A DNA stretch of 64,000 bases from JAAYDI01 sp052034005 (GTDB lineage Bacteria; Planctomycetota; Planctomycetia; Pirellulales; Pirellulaceae), in contig JBPOJB010000042.1 in assembly GCA_052034005.1 (NCBI GenBank), positions 16,375-80,374 of the forward strand, given 5' to 3'. Position numbers and translations under genes: made by a program. How positions within the stretch are numbered: the stretch's first letter is position 1; every line of letters begins with the position of its first letter. Below, in pieces: positions 9,230 to 18,554 of this stretch. The notes under the pieces were generated by a model. The model did no database searches. It was not told the origin of the DNA and worked only from the letters and a program-made list of their open reading frames with translations.

Positions 9230-10075
9230 GTGAACATCCTGCTGATCGGCGACATCGTGGGCAAACCCGGCAAACAGATCGTGCAGCGCGCGCTGCCCGG
9301 CCTGCGCGTGGAGGCGGCCTTGGACCTGGTGATCGCCAATGCCGAAAACGCGGCCGGCGGGTCCGGCATCACCCCGCAGATCTTCCACGAACTGCGCGCC
9401 GCCGGCGTCGACTGCGTCACGCTGGGCGACCATATCTACCGGCGCAGCGAAGCCGACCCGCTGTTCGACGGCGACTTCCCCATCGTCAAGCCGGCCAACT
9501 TCCCCGCAGCCGCGCCGGGCCGCAACTGGGCCGTCGTCCCCGCCGCCAACGGCGTCCGCGTGGCCGTGTTCAACCTGCTGGGCCGGCTCTTCATGCGGCC
9601 CGTCGACTGCCCCTGGACCCGCGCCGACCAGCTGCTGGCCGAACTGCCGCCCGACGTCAAGGTCCGCGTGCTCGATTTCCACGCGGAAGCGACCAGCGAA
9701 AAACAGCTCATGGGACGATACCTCGATGGGCGCGTCTCCGCCGTGCTCGGAACCCACACCCATGTGCCCACCGCCGACGAACAGATCCTGCCCGGCGGCA
9801 CCGCCTTCCAGTGCGATGTCGGCATGACCGGACCGTTCGAAAGCATCCTCGGACGCGATATCCAACGCGTGATGCAGACCACCATCACCTTCCGCCCCAC
9901 CTACTTCCAGGTCGCCAAACACGACGTGCGGCTGGGAGGTACGATCGTGGACATCGACCCGGAGACCGGCAAAGCCCGCGCCATCCGCCGACTGGTCGTG
10001 CGCCAACAGGATGCCGAACGACTCGCCGCCCTCGCACCGCCCGCCCCACTCCCGGCCGACCAGGATGATGACTAG
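9230..10075 (+). CDS. ymdB: YmdB-family metallophosphoesterase
   Basis: The sequence opens with ILLIGDIVGKPGKQIVQ and contains NAENAAGGSGITP, TLGDHIYRR, DFHAEATSEK and LGTHTHVPTADEQILPGGTAF, the metal-binding signature set of the YmdB/TIGR00282 family. Characterised members hydrolyse 2',3'-cyclic nucleotide monophosphates and influence RNA turnover and biofilm behaviour. One detail is that the usual GNHxW in this family reads GDHIY here. It starts with GTG eight bases after rny and is presumably cotranscribed. Its stop codon overlaps that of the convergent lipoprotein gene at CTAG (10072-10075). Confidence 0.92.
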   Translation: MNILLIGDIVGKPGKQIVQRALPGLRVEAALDLVIANAENAAGGSGITPQIFHELRAAGVDCVTLGDHIYRRSEADPLFDGDFPIVKPANFPAAAPGRNWAVVPAANGVRVAVFNLLGRLFMRPVDCPWTRADQLLAELPPDVKVRVLDFHAEATSEKQLMGRYLDGRVSAVLGTHTHVPTADEQILPGGTAFQCDVGMTGPFESILGRDIQRVMQTTITFRPTYFQVAKHDVRLGGTIVDIDPETGKARAIRRLVVRQQDAERLAALAPPAPLPADQDDD

Positions 10076-10731
10076 TGCGCGTAGGCCGCACCGTCCAGGG
10101 CGAATTCGTCCGCCAGATTGTAGTCGTAGAAGTTCTTCGCGATGTGCTCCGCCAACACCTGCAGGTACGTACGCTCGAACGTCCGCCAGTTCGTCGCCAA
10201 GACCGACATCGCATGGGTCGTCGGGAACGTGTGCTCCACCCCCTCCATCCGGAAGACCACCTTGCCCTCCTGACCCATGTCGTACACCCGCGTGGTCGAC
10301 CGCGAACGACCCTTCAACAGCGTCGTGCTCTCGTGAATGCTGTACGTGTCAATGTCGATCGCCACCACCATGTCCGCCTTCACGCCCCGCCCAATGTCCA
10401 CGAAATTCGATTCGTCCCAGTTGTTCGTGTCCATCCAGTCAGCCACCTCGTCCGGCGATACGACGGTGATGCCGTCCACCTTCTGCTGGAGAATCGTCCC
10501 CACGCGATCGGCCAGCAACATCGAGGCTTCACCATCCCCGTACGACGAGGAATTCATCACGCAGACGACGGCCACACGCTTCCCCTTGAGCCCGCTGTAG
10601 CGGGCTTCGATCTTGTGCCCGTCACCGTAGGCCAGTTGATAAAACACGGCACAACCGGTCGAACAGGCCAACACGGGGAAGCACAGAACCAGGAGGATCC
10701 CTAGCGTTTTGCGGGTCGATGCGCAGCGCAT
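10072..10731 (-). CDS. Predicted lipoprotein of unknown function (219 aa)
   Basis: The N-terminus has a basic start (MRCASTRKTLG), a hydrophobic stretch ILLVLCFPVLAC and a possible lipobox (VLAC or STGC), consistent with lipoprotein export. The mature part contains GLKGKRVAVVCVMNSSSYGD, a run resembling proteins that compute a dynamic per-process value (TVVSPDEVADWMD, KADMVVAIDIDTYS), as in planctomycete outer-membrane-associated lipoproteins, but I cannot name a family. The ATG at 10731 has GGAG six bases upstream and is preferred to 10746. It diverges from the FHA phosphatase gene. Confidence 0.7.
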   Translation of the reverse strand: MRCASTRKTLGILLVLCFPVLACSTGCAVFYQLAYGDGHKIEARYSGLKGKRVAVVCVMNSSSYGDGEASMLLADRVGTILQQKVDGITVVSPDEVADWMDTNNWDESNFVDIGRGVKADMVVAIDIDTYSIHESTTLLKGRSRSTTRVYDMGQEGKVVFRMEGVEHTFPTTHAMSVLATNWRTFERTYLQVLAEHIAKNFYDYNLADEFALDGAAYAH

Positions 10732-11095
10732 GATTACTCCATTCATCGGGCGCTCGTGGATACGGCCAGACCGGCCCCAGTGATCGGGGTGCGGAACATA
10801 ACACCCCGAACCGGGAAACGCAAGACGAAATTCGGATACACCAACCGGCGATCCCCAGCCGGTGGGGCGCAAGAACCCGACGGGGCGGCGGGAACGGTTG
10901 GCGCGCACGGAGAACGTCAAGCAAGAGAACTTGCGTGGTCTGGCGAGTTGATCTCGGCATAACAGGGAGAAACCGCATGGCGACCCGGACCGCCAAGTGG
11001 TTCAGTTGACGGTCTACCCCCATGCGAACTAGAATCGCCATGGCCCGCTGTTCGTATGCTATCCTTGATTTGTTTCTCGCTTGGGGCGCCCGACA
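10732..11095. other. Divergent intergenic region
   Basis: About 360 bp between the lipoprotein gene (minus) and the FHA-GAF-PP2C gene (plus). I see no open frame with a plausible start, no hairpin with a T-run and no repeat. It presumably carries both promoters. Confidence 0.5.
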
Positions 11096-12754
11096 ATGGC
11101 TCACCTACGTTCCGTGACCAATCCCAAAGAGATCCACGCGATCACGACGCGGGACAATGAGTTCGTAGTGGGTCGGAATCCCGATTGCGATCTGGTGATC
11201 AATGCGACGAGTATCAGCCGACGCCACGCGGTCTTCACATTCGACGGCACCCACCATTATCTCCAGGACCTGCACAGCCGGAACTCCACCTATCTGAACG
11301 GCGTGAAGATCGATCCGAACGGGCGCCCGCACCCGTTGAAAGACAACGACAAGGTGGGCTTCTGCGACCTCGAGTACGTGTTCCGCGCCGCGGATGCCCC
11401 GTCGCCCGAGGGCGGCATTTTCTTCGTGGATGACGATGTCGAATCGAGCGAGTCCACGATCATGTCCAAGGTGGGCGTGTTGTCGGGCCAAGGCGGGGTG
11501 CAGGTGACGGCCAGCCCGCAGGCGAAACTCAACGCCCTGCTGGAGATCAACCGCAGCCTGGGGCGGGCGTTGTCGTTGGACGAGGTCCTGCCGCAGGTGC
11601 TCAGCAGCCTGTTCAAGATCTTCGTTCAGGCGGATCGCGGCTTCGTGGCGTTGCGCAATGCGGACGGGACGCTGGTCCCCCGCTGGTCGCACACCTGGCG
11701 CGAGGACGCGACGGAGACCATTCGCGTCAGCCGGACGATTGTCAACAAGGTGATGGAGACGCAGGAGGCGATCCTCTCGGCTGATGCGATGAACGACGAG
11801 GAGTTCAACAAAGCGCACAGCATTGCGGAGTTCCGGATACGCTCGATGATGTGTGCCCCGCTGCTGGACAACCTGGGCAACTCGATCGGCGTGTTGCAGA
11901 TCGACACGGCCCGGCAGAGCAAGCGGTTCCAGCCGGAGGACCTGGAGGTGCTGTCGGCGGTGGCGAGCCGGGTGAGCATCGCGATCGACAACGCGCAGAT
12001 GCACGAGCTGGCGCTGCGCCAGCGCAGCCTCGAACGCGACCTGGAGTTGGCGCGGGAAGTCCAGCACGGGTTCCTGCCCGACACGCGGCCGGGCGTGCCG
12101 GGTTACGAGTTCTTCGATTTCTATCAGCCGGCGCTGCACGTGGGCGGCGACTATTTTGACTATATCAGCCTGCCGGACGGCCGCGTCGCGGTCATCGTGG
12201 CGGACGTGGTGGGCAAGGGCGTGGCGGCCGCATTGCTGATGGCCAAGTTGTCGGCGGAGGCGAGGTTCAGCCTGGTCATGGGCGGCAACGCAGCGCGGGC
12301 GGTGAGCCTGCTCAACGAGCGCATGTGCGCGCTGCACCTGGACCGCTTCATCACGGCCGTGCTGCTGCTGCTCGATCCGCACACGCACGAGGTGTCGATC
12401 GCCAACGCCGGCCACATGGCCCCGATCTGGCGGACCAAGAACGGCCGCATCGCCGAGCCGGGCCAGGCGGAAGCCGGGCTGCCGCTGGGGATCGACGAAT
12501 CGTTGCAGTACGCCGAAGCGCGCGTCAGCTTGGCGGTCGGCGAGTCTCTGACGATGTTCACGGACGGCGTAAACGAAGCAGCCAGCGCCTCGGGCGAATA
12601 CTTCACCATCGACCGGATCCGCCGCTGCGTGGAGGCCGCCTCCGGCCCGCCGTCTGTCATCGGCAACGCCGTGATCCAGGACGTCCACAACTTCATCGGG
12701 GACGGCCTGCAGAGCGACGACATGTGCCTGGTGACCTTTGGCCGGGTCGGGTAG
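11096..12754 (+). CDS. FHA-GAF-PP2C (SpoIIE/RsbU-type) serine phosphatase
   Basis: Three modules are visible. Residues ~1-100 form an FHA domain (VVGRNPDCDLVINATSISRRHA, SRNSTYLNGVKI), which binds phosphothreonine. Residues ~140-310 are a GAF domain (LLEINRSLGRALSLDEVLPQ, SMMCAPLLDNLGNSIGVLQI). The C-terminal ~230 residues are a PP2C/SpoIIE phosphatase with the metal-binding motifs GGDYFDYI, VADVVGKGVAAALLM, NAGHMAPIW and FTDGVNEA. Such proteins act in partner-switching or Ser/Thr-kinase signalling, usually dephosphorylating an anti-anti-sigma factor. No kinase, STAS protein or sigma factor is adjacent, so the target is unknown. ATG at 11096 chosen because the FHA domain starts there. Confidence 0.9.
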   Translation: MAHLRSVTNPKEIHAITTRDNEFVVGRNPDCDLVINATSISRRHAVFTFDGTHHYLQDLHSRNSTYLNGVKIDPNGRPHPLKDNDKVGFCDLEYVFRAADAPSPEGGIFFVDDDVESSESTIMSKVGVLSGQGGVQVTASPQAKLNALLEINRSLGRALSLDEVLPQVLSSLFKIFVQADRGFVALRNADGTLVPRWSHTWREDATETIRVSRTIVNKVMETQEAILSADAMNDEEFNKAHSIAEFRIRSMMCAPLLDNLGNSIGVLQIDTARQSKRFQPEDLEVLSAVASRVSIAIDNAQMHELALRQRSLERDLELAREVQHGFLPDTRPGVPGYEFFDFYQPALHVGGDYFDYISLPDGRVAVIVADVVGKGVAAALLMAKLSAEARFSLVMGGNAARAVSLLNERMCALHLDRFITAVLLLLDPHTHEVSIANAGHMAPIWRTKNGRIAEPGQAEAGLPLGIDESLQYAEARVSLAVGESLTMFTDGVNEAASASGEYFTIDRIRRCVEAASGPPSVIGNAVIQDVHNFIGDGLQSDDMCLVTFGRVG

Positions 12755-12802
12755 GGCCCGGGCGCGGGGCTGCGCCGGTTCCCCCCCGCCCACGCCCGGG
12801 CC
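12755..12802. terminator. Hairpin between convergent genes
   Basis: GGCCCGGGCG (12755-12764) and CGCCCGGGCC (12793-12802) are perfect inverted repeats of ten bases around a 28-base spacer, exactly filling the gap between the convergent phosphatase and DUF1080 genes. There is no T-run, so it may be a bidirectional transcription barrier or mRNA 3'-end stabiliser rather than a classical terminator. Confidence 0.45.
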
Positions 12803-12806
12803 GCGA

Positions 12807-13940
12807 TCACGGGGCGAAACGACTGCCGCTCCAGAGCCACCAGGTGCCGGCACCCGGGCAGGAGGGCCAGTCCTCGCGCACCGGGCAGGCGACCGGCACC
12901 CGGGCCGTATCCGACGGCGCTGCTTCCGGGTGCGGCAGCGACGGCGGGTCGGGCATCACCAGCCAGACGTTGCGGAACTGGACCGGGTTGCCGTGATCCT
13001 GCAGCAGGATAGGCCCATCGTATGGGCTCTCGGGTTGGCCAGCGCCCGTCTTGGCCACCACCGGTCGCCGGCGATGGATGGCCACGCCGTTGTGCAGCAC
13101 GGTGATCTGGGCGTCGGCCGTCTTGCGGCCTTCGGCATCCCACCGCGCGGCGGTGAAGAACAGGTCATACGTCTGCCAGGCCAACGGCGGGAACGTCATA
13201 TTCAGGTCGGGACCCTGCTGGCGGTACAGTGCGCCGCAATCATCGAATTCCGGCAGCAGGCCAAACGAATCGAGGATCTGCACCTCATAGCGCCGCTGGA
13301 CGTACACGCCGCTGTTGCCGCGCGCCTGGGCGCGCGCGTAGGGCATGTACGGCGTCTGGAACTCCAGGTGCAACTGGAAATCCCGCACGGGCAGCTTGGT
13401 CACGGCGCCCGGTGCCAGCGTACCCAGGGGTGTGATCCGCCCTTGATCGAACCGCGTCACATCGCGGCCGTCAAAGAGCACGATGGCATCCGGGGGCGGT
13501 GGCGCGCCGAGCGTCCGGCTCACGCGCTGCACCTTGTGCACTTGGCCGACCTCCACGCCGGCACTGTCGATGACGCGACCCGCCCTCCCACGCTCGATGA
13601 TCAGGGTGCCGCGCACACCGTGAAACGTGAGCAGGTCCCCCTCACGCGCACCCTGCCAGGCAATCGGAGCTTCCCGGTCCCACCCGTTGCCCGGCAAGCC
13701 ATCTTGATAGCCCAGCGCCGAGAACGCGCCGTCACCGAGTGCGACCACCTGCACGCCGAACTCGACACGCCGGCCGTCCACCGCGCGCACCTGACCCAGA
13801 TACTCGCCCTGGAACGCGAAGTCGTCGTCCACCTGGCTCACCGCAGTCGCCACCAGCTCCCCGGCAGCCGCGCTCATCGGCAGCGCCGGCGGGCACGTGG
13901 CGAGCAGAACGGCGAGCATGACAGGCAACCGGGCGAGCAT
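12807..13940 (-). CDS. Secreted DUF1080 (3-keto-disaccharide hydrolase-like) protein
   Basis: A signal peptide (MLARLPVMLAVLLATCPPA) precedes a region of about 120 residues of unknown fold (DGRRVEFGVQVVAL, GVRGTLIIERG), then a DUF1080/concanavalin-like domain: IVLFDGRDVTRFD, FQLHLEFQTPY, RGNSGVYVQRRYEVQILDSF, WQTYDLFFTAARWD and GPILLQDHGNPVQFRNVWL. DUF1080 proteins are very abundant in planctomycetes and verrucomicrobia and some hydrolyse 3-keto-glucosides. The N-terminal part includes a small NPCBM- or LamG-independent module that I cannot assign. Start placed at the ATG at 13940 because it gives a normal signal peptide; the frame is open back to 14012. Confidence 0.88.
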   Translation of the reverse strand: MLARLPVMLAVLLATCPPALPMSAAAGELVATAVSQVDDDFAFQGEYLGQVRAVDGRRVEFGVQVVALGDGAFSALGYQDGLPGNGWDREAPIAWQGAREGDLLTFHGVRGTLIIERGRAGRVIDSAGVEVGQVHKVQRVSRTLGAPPPPDAIVLFDGRDVTRFDQGRITPLGTLAPGAVTKLPVRDFQLHLEFQTPYMPYARAQARGNSGVYVQRRYEVQILDSFGLLPEFDDCGALYRQQGPDLNMTFPPLAWQTYDLFFTAARWDAEGRKTADAQITVLHNGVAIHRRRPVVAKTGAGQPESPYDGPILLQDHGNPVQFRNVWLVMPDPPSLPHPEAAPSDTARVPVACPVREDWPSCPGAGTWWLWSGSRFAP

Positions 13941-14123
13941 CAGCACAGGACCTTCGGATTCACCGGGGCCCCTGACGGCCGGCAGCAGGACCAGCCTGGG
14001 GCGCGTTGCCATCCAGGATGAACCAACCGCCGCGCGTCTGCAAGAGCATCGCGGGCTGTTCCCGCACCGGCACGCTCGGCCGGTGTCGCGGGACCGACCC
14101 GTCGGCTGGCCGCGGCGCCGGCG

Positions 14124-15608
14124 CTACGCGAGCAGTTCTCGGCGGAGGCGGCCCAGCAGGGCCAGCAGCGGTTTGGCGCGCCCCGCCTGATCCAGCGCGC
14201 CGGAATGGGGAAACTCGTGGGGCTCCCCGTCACTCCACTGATTCCACACGATCGCGTGGAGTGCGGGCTTGGAGAGCAGCAGGGGCAGGAGGTGGCGCGC
14301 CAGGTCCTGGTCCATGGCCGGCGCGGCGGGATCCTCGCCCGTACGCGGGACCACCTGCACGTCGCCGCGTGCCAGCGGGTCGGGCCCCGCACGGCTGGGC
14401 ATGGTCAGGTAGATGATCAAGGGCATGCCCAGAAGGCTCCAGCGGTCCAGATGCCGACTGATGGCCAGCAGATCGCGGGGCAGGCAGCCGCCCGGCCAGT
14501 AGCCGAGGTTCATCTCCAGCGCGATGCCGGCCACGCCCAGCTCGGCGCGCACCAGCGCGTCGGCGAAGTGGAGCGGCGAGAGGCTCGAGTTGTCGATCGC
14601 CAGGTATTCGGCCCACGGCTGGTCGAAACTGATCACGACGGGCGTCTGTGAGGACGCGTCGCAGACCGTTTCGATCATGGCCACCGCCAGGCGCAGCCGA
14701 TGCTCCTCGGAGAGCCCGAGCGCGCCGGGCAGGTTCAGGCGGCCCGCGCAGACCCACACGTCCATGCTCTCGTCGTAACGCCGCACGACGCCCCGCACGT
14801 ACCGCCGCGCCGCCTCCTCCAACGCATCGTAGCGGTTCGCGTGGCCGCAGATCCACTCGGGCAGCGACCCGCGATCGGTCTGGATCAGGGGCCCGCCCAG
14901 CAGGCGCAGGCCCTGTGCCTGGCACCAGGCCACGAGCGTGTCGACCGACTCGTAGTGGACCTGGTCGGCGGTCGGCTGCAGATCGCGCCACCGAAAGGGG
15001 AGGCTCGCCGCATGGAACGCGTCGAGGAACGTGGGGGCCGTCCGCGGATCGATGAGCGGGTCGTCCAGCCGACCGGCCAACAGCGATGGGAACGGCCCGC
15101 TCGACTCGCGCTGGAGCCGGATCCGCGGCAGGATCACCTCCTGACACAACCGCGCGATCACGTGCGACGCGATGCGGATCGCGTCCGCGGCCGCTTCGTC
15201 CGCACTGGCGGGCACGGTCGCCGCCGTGAGGAACGCCGCCAGCGCCCGGTCGAGCAAGTTGCGGATCGGCGCTGGGATCGCCACCTCCGCCGACTCGAGG
15301 TCGGACGCCGACATTCGGGCGCGATAGAGCGTGCCCCGCGCCAGTTCCGTGGCCAGGTGGTACGGCGCCGGCCGCTCCATCAGCGTGCAGGTCGAGAGCA
15401 CCAGTTGGCCGAGCCCCGGCACGTCCCACGGGATGTGCAGCGTGCCCGATTCGGAAACCGGATCGTCCCGCTCGATGCACAGCAGGCCGTCCTTCCAACC
15501 GTTGCGGCTGCGCCACGGGATCGATTCGATGTTGGCCAGGTGAGCCCGGGCAACCGCGTGCGGCAACAACGCGTCTGGCGCCGGTGCATAGAACCGCATC
15601 AGGCCCAT
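14124..15608 (-). CDS. GH10-like (xylanase-fold) protein
   Basis: The C-terminal ~300 residues follow the course of a glycoside hydrolase family 10 barrel: PFRWRDLQPTADQVHYESVD is the counterpart of the W-x-x-x-EP-x-x-G segment, then VAWCQAQGLRLLGGPLIQ, YDESMDVWVCAGRLN, VVISFDQPWAEY and GIALEMNLGYWPGG. The usual acid/base Asn-Glu after WDVV is not present (VCAGRLN), while a Glu sits near the expected nucleophile position (ALEMN). The N-terminal ~180 residues resemble no family I know. No signal peptide is visible. ATG at 15608 has GAGGGA upstream. It is likely a polysaccharide-related protein, activity uncertain. Confidence 0.6.
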   Translation of the reverse strand: MGLMRFYAPAPDALLPHAVARAHLANIESIPWRSRNGWKDGLLCIERDDPVSESGTLHIPWDVPGLGQLVLSTCTLMERPAPYHLATELARGTLYRARMSASDLESAEVAIPAPIRNLLDRALAAFLTAATVPASADEAAADAIRIASHVIARLCQEVILPRIRLQRESSGPFPSLLAGRLDDPLIDPRTAPTFLDAFHAASLPFRWRDLQPTADQVHYESVDTLVAWCQAQGLRLLGGPLIQTDRGSLPEWICGHANRYDALEEAARRYVRGVVRRYDESMDVWVCAGRLNLPGALGLSEEHRLRLAVAMIETVCDASSQTPVVISFDQPWAEYLAIDNSSLSPLHFADALVRAELGVAGIALEMNLGYWPGGCLPRDLLAISRHLDRWSLLGMPLIIYLTMPSRAGPDPLARGDVQVVPRTGEDPAAPAMDQDLARHLLPLLLSKPALHAIVWNQWSDGEPHEFPHSGALDQAGRAKPLLALLGRLRRELLA

Positions 15609-15809
15609 GAACGATCCCTCGAGCACACGATTTGATGAGCAGCGTACGACGCATCGCACACGACGTGGCAGACCTCAATTTCGGCAAATGTAACTCAGGG
15701 ACCAGGGTCATTCAAGCGTCGGCCGGGCGGCTAGCCCGGCTGCGGCCGGCTTTGTTATACTCCGTCCACCGTGGACGTCGGGCAGATTTGGGGATGAGGA
15801 GTGGTGGTC

Positions 15810-16697
15810 ATGGGTCAGGCGTTGATACAGACGTCGTTGCCGGGTCTGCCGGTGCGGCGCGGGAAGGTTCGCGACGTCTACGATTTGGGCGACCAGTTGC
15901 TGTTGGTCAGCACGGACCGCATCAGCGCATTCGACTGGGTGCTGCCGACCGGGATTCCGGACAAGGGGCGCGTGCTCACCCAGATCAGCCGGTTCTGGTT
16001 CGAGAAATTGCACACGACGCACCACCTGATCACCACGGAGCTGGACGCCGGGCTGTTGCCGCGCGGGACGGATCTGGCGGCGCTGGAAGGGCGCAGCATG
16101 CTGGTGCGCAAGTGCCGGGTCGTGCCGGTCGAGTGCGTGGTGCGCGGCTACCTGGACGGTTCCGGCTGGCAGGAGTACCAGCAGTCCGGCATGGTCTGCG
16201 GCGTGCCGTTGCCCGCCGGCCTGATGCAGGGCTCACCGCTGGCGGAGCCGATCTTCACGCCGGCGACGAAAGAGGAAACGGGGCACGACCGGAACATCTC
16301 GTTTGAGGAGATGATCGAGATCACCGGGTCGGTGGCGGCCGGGGAGCTGCGCCGGCGGAGCATCGAGCTCTACCAGCAGGGCGCCGCGCACGCCCGGTCG
16401 CAGGGCATCCTGATCGCCGACACGAAGTTCGAGTGGGGCTGGTGGGAAGGGGACCTCATCTTGATCGACGAGGCGATGACACCCGACAGCTCCCGGTTCT
16501 GGCCGGCGGATCACTACGCGCCGGGACGCGCGCAGCCGTCCTACGACAAGCAGTATGTCCGGGACTGGCTGACCGCCAGCGCCTGGGACAAGAACAGCCC
16601 TCCGCCGGCGTTGCCCGACGACGTGGTGGCTAAGACGCGCGCGAAGTACATCAGCGCCTACGAGCAACTCACGGGCCGGCCGTTTCGCTGGAAGTAG
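15810..16697 (+). CDS. purC: Phosphoribosylaminoimidazole-succinocarboxamide synthase
   Basis: SAICAR synthase, purine pathway: joins CAIR and aspartate with ATP. Visible hallmarks are RRGKVRDVYDLGDQLLLVSTDRISAFD, KCRVVPVECVVRGYLDGSGW, FTPATKEETGHD and IADTKFEWGWWEGDLILIDE followed by TPDSSRFWPADHY. The length (295 residues) fits the single-domain enzyme. The ATG at 15810 has GAGGAG about eight bases upstream; a GTG at 15801 is the alternative. Its 3' end overlaps the convergent TPR lipoprotein gene by 29 bp. No other purine gene is nearby. Confidence 0.96.
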   Translation: MGQALIQTSLPGLPVRRGKVRDVYDLGDQLLLVSTDRISAFDWVLPTGIPDKGRVLTQISRFWFEKLHTTHHLITTELDAGLLPRGTDLAALEGRSMLVRKCRVVPVECVVRGYLDGSGWQEYQQSGMVCGVPLPAGLMQGSPLAEPIFTPATKEETGHDRNISFEEMIEITGSVAAGELRRRSIELYQQGAAHARSQGILIADTKFEWGWWEGDLILIDEAMTPDSSRFWPADHYAPGRAQPSYDKQYVRDWLTASAWDKNSPPPALPDDVVAKTRAKYISAYEQLTGRPFRWK

Positions 16698-18492
16698 TGC
16701 CGTCCGCCTCCAGCTGGCGGGCGCGCAGCAGGCATCCGTGGCGCTGGGGCGATTCGTCGATCAGGTACAGCTGGCGCGCTTCGGCGGTCCGGCCCAGCGC
16801 CTCGTAGCAGCGCGCCAGATTGTAGCGCGCCCCGTTCCGCCACGGCCCCTCGGGGTCGCTCTCGAGCGTGCGCACTTTCAGCCAGTTGACCGCCACGTCG
16901 TAGTTGCGCCGCTCCATGTGCAGCAAGCCGAGCCAGTAGGCGGCATGCTTCTTCGATTCCGTCTGCAGCCGCTGGATCTGAGCGATCCGCTGCGCCCACT
17001 GCTCCTCGGTCATGCCGATCGTCTTCTCCAGGCCCACGGTCTTCTGCATGTCCGGGTTCCTCTCGATCTCCTCGATCTGCAAGTTGGACAAGCGCGAACC
17101 GAGGTAGAACGAGATGGCGCCCGCCTGGTCGCCATGTTTATCGAAATGGCCCAGCAGGTACTCGCGCCGGCCACGCACGACCGCGCTCAGCCCCATGAAC
17201 ACGCCATGGTCAAGGAACTCCTGCCATTGCAGGTTCTCGTCCCGCGCCAGGAGCGCCGACCGCGCCTGCTGATAGGTGGCGGCTTCCACGGGGACCGCCC
17301 AGAGCCGCACGTCTTTCAGGCCGGAGCAGCCGGCCAGCTCCTGCTTCACCCGTGCGGCCGAATAGCTCAAGATCATCTGGTCCGCGCTCGTGAGCTGCTG
17401 CTCGACCAGCTTCATCCGCTGGGACAGGGACTGGGGCGAGGCGTCCACCAGGGCCACGACCTCGCCCAGATCGGAGCCGCGCACGCGGTACCGGTACTTG
17501 TCGCCGATATCGAGCGACGCCAGGAGCTGCGGATCCGCGACCACCTGGGCCAAGGTGGCGATCCCCACACCGCCCGGCCCGGGCAGCGGGAGGCCGAGTT
17601 CCGTATCGAACAGGTACAGCTGCTGATCGAGCAGCAGGGCGGGCAGCCACTCGTGAGCGCGCCCGGTCTTCGTGTCGATCCCCAGCATGACCCCATCCAC
17701 GCGCAGCTGGCGGGCCAGCAGCAGGAAGACGCGCGCACGCTGGTAGGCGTCGCCGCGGCCGTAGAACAGGACGTGCCACGGCTGCTTGTCATAACCGGGG
17801 CCCGGCTCCCCACGCATCGGCGGCGTCCAATCGGCGACCGACGGGTCCGATTCCGGGCCCGCCATGGGGCCGGCAGTCGTCTGCCGCGGGTACGGCAGCA
17901 ACTCATCCAGTTGGATGTTGCGCACCGTCCAGTCGAACAGCGATGTGCAGGCGGCCAGGCTCCGGGCCGACTTGGCCGACAGCCCGCTGTCGTCCTTGAT
18001 CCACTGGCCCAGCAGCGCGGGCGGCGGCTCCTGGCCGGCCCATTCGGCCACCGCGTGCAACCAGCGGTTCTCCTCCAGGAACAACACGTCGGCCAGCGCG
18101 AACTCCAGGCCGGCCAGAGCCCGCTCCGAACACATCTCCTTCGTGGCCGGTGCACGCCGGGTGGCCTCCGGGAGCGTGCTGAGCAGCGGGTCCATCGACC
18201 AACGCGGATCGGCCATCCGATCGCGGATCCAGCGGTTCAGATAGTAGTTGCTCTGCGCCGCCGAACGCTCCATGTTGTGCTCGTCACGCTGCTTGAGAAA
18301 GTCGATCGCCATGCCGAAGTAGTCCCGGTCGCGCTGGGGCGTCGCCACCACCGGAGCCGGGGTCGAGGCCGATGCCGGACGGGCAGGTTGCTCGCGGCAA
18401 CCGGCCAGCCCCATCCATCCGCAGACCGCCAAGATCCACAGACACGACCGCCACACACGGTCGCGATTCGACAAGGGGAAGAACATGTGCAT
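16669..18492 (-). CDS. Predicted TPR-like lipoprotein (607 aa)
   Basis: The start MHMFFPLSNRDRVWR is followed by a hydrophobic segment and lipobox-like LAGC (SCLWILAVCGWMGLAGC), so the product is probably a lipoprotein. The central part (PWHVLFYGRGDAYQRARVFLLLARQLRVD, TKTGRAHEWLPALLLDQQLYLFDTELGLPLP) resembles a transglutaminase-like or cysteine-protease-like fold used in many planctomycete proteins, though no clear catalytic triad is evident. The C-terminus has helical-repeat character (HAAYWLGLLHMERRNYDVAVNWL, ARYNLARCYEALGRTAEARQ), typical TPR. It follows kdsA with a 62-base gap. Function unknown. Confidence 0.75.
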   Translation of the reverse strand: MHMFFPLSNRDRVWRSCLWILAVCGWMGLAGCREQPARPASASTPAPVVATPQRDRDYFGMAIDFLKQRDEHNMERSAAQSNYYLNRWIRDRMADPRWSMDPLLSTLPEATRRAPATKEMCSERALAGLEFALADVLFLEENRWLHAVAEWAGQEPPPALLGQWIKDDSGLSAKSARSLAACTSLFDWTVRNIQLDELLPYPRQTTAGPMAGPESDPSVADWTPPMRGEPGPGYDKQPWHVLFYGRGDAYQRARVFLLLARQLRVDGVMLGIDTKTGRAHEWLPALLLDQQLYLFDTELGLPLPGPGGVGIATLAQVVADPQLLASLDIGDKYRYRVRGSDLGEVVALVDASPQSLSQRMKLVEQQLTSADQMILSYSAARVKQELAGCSGLKDVRLWAVPVEAATYQQARSALLARDENLQWQEFLDHGVFMGLSAVVRGRREYLLGHFDKHGDQAGAISFYLGSRLSNLQIEEIERNPDMQKTVGLEKTIGMTEEQWAQRIAQIQRLQTESKKHAAYWLGLLHMERRNYDVAVNWLKVRTLESDPEGPWRNGARYNLARCYEALGRTAEARQLYLIDESPQRHGCLLRARQLEADGTTSSETAGP

Positions 18493-18554
18493 GGTGGGCT
18501 CGTGCTCTCGGATCCTCTGATGAGATGCTCTGTTCAGTCTACCGCGCGGGATCC

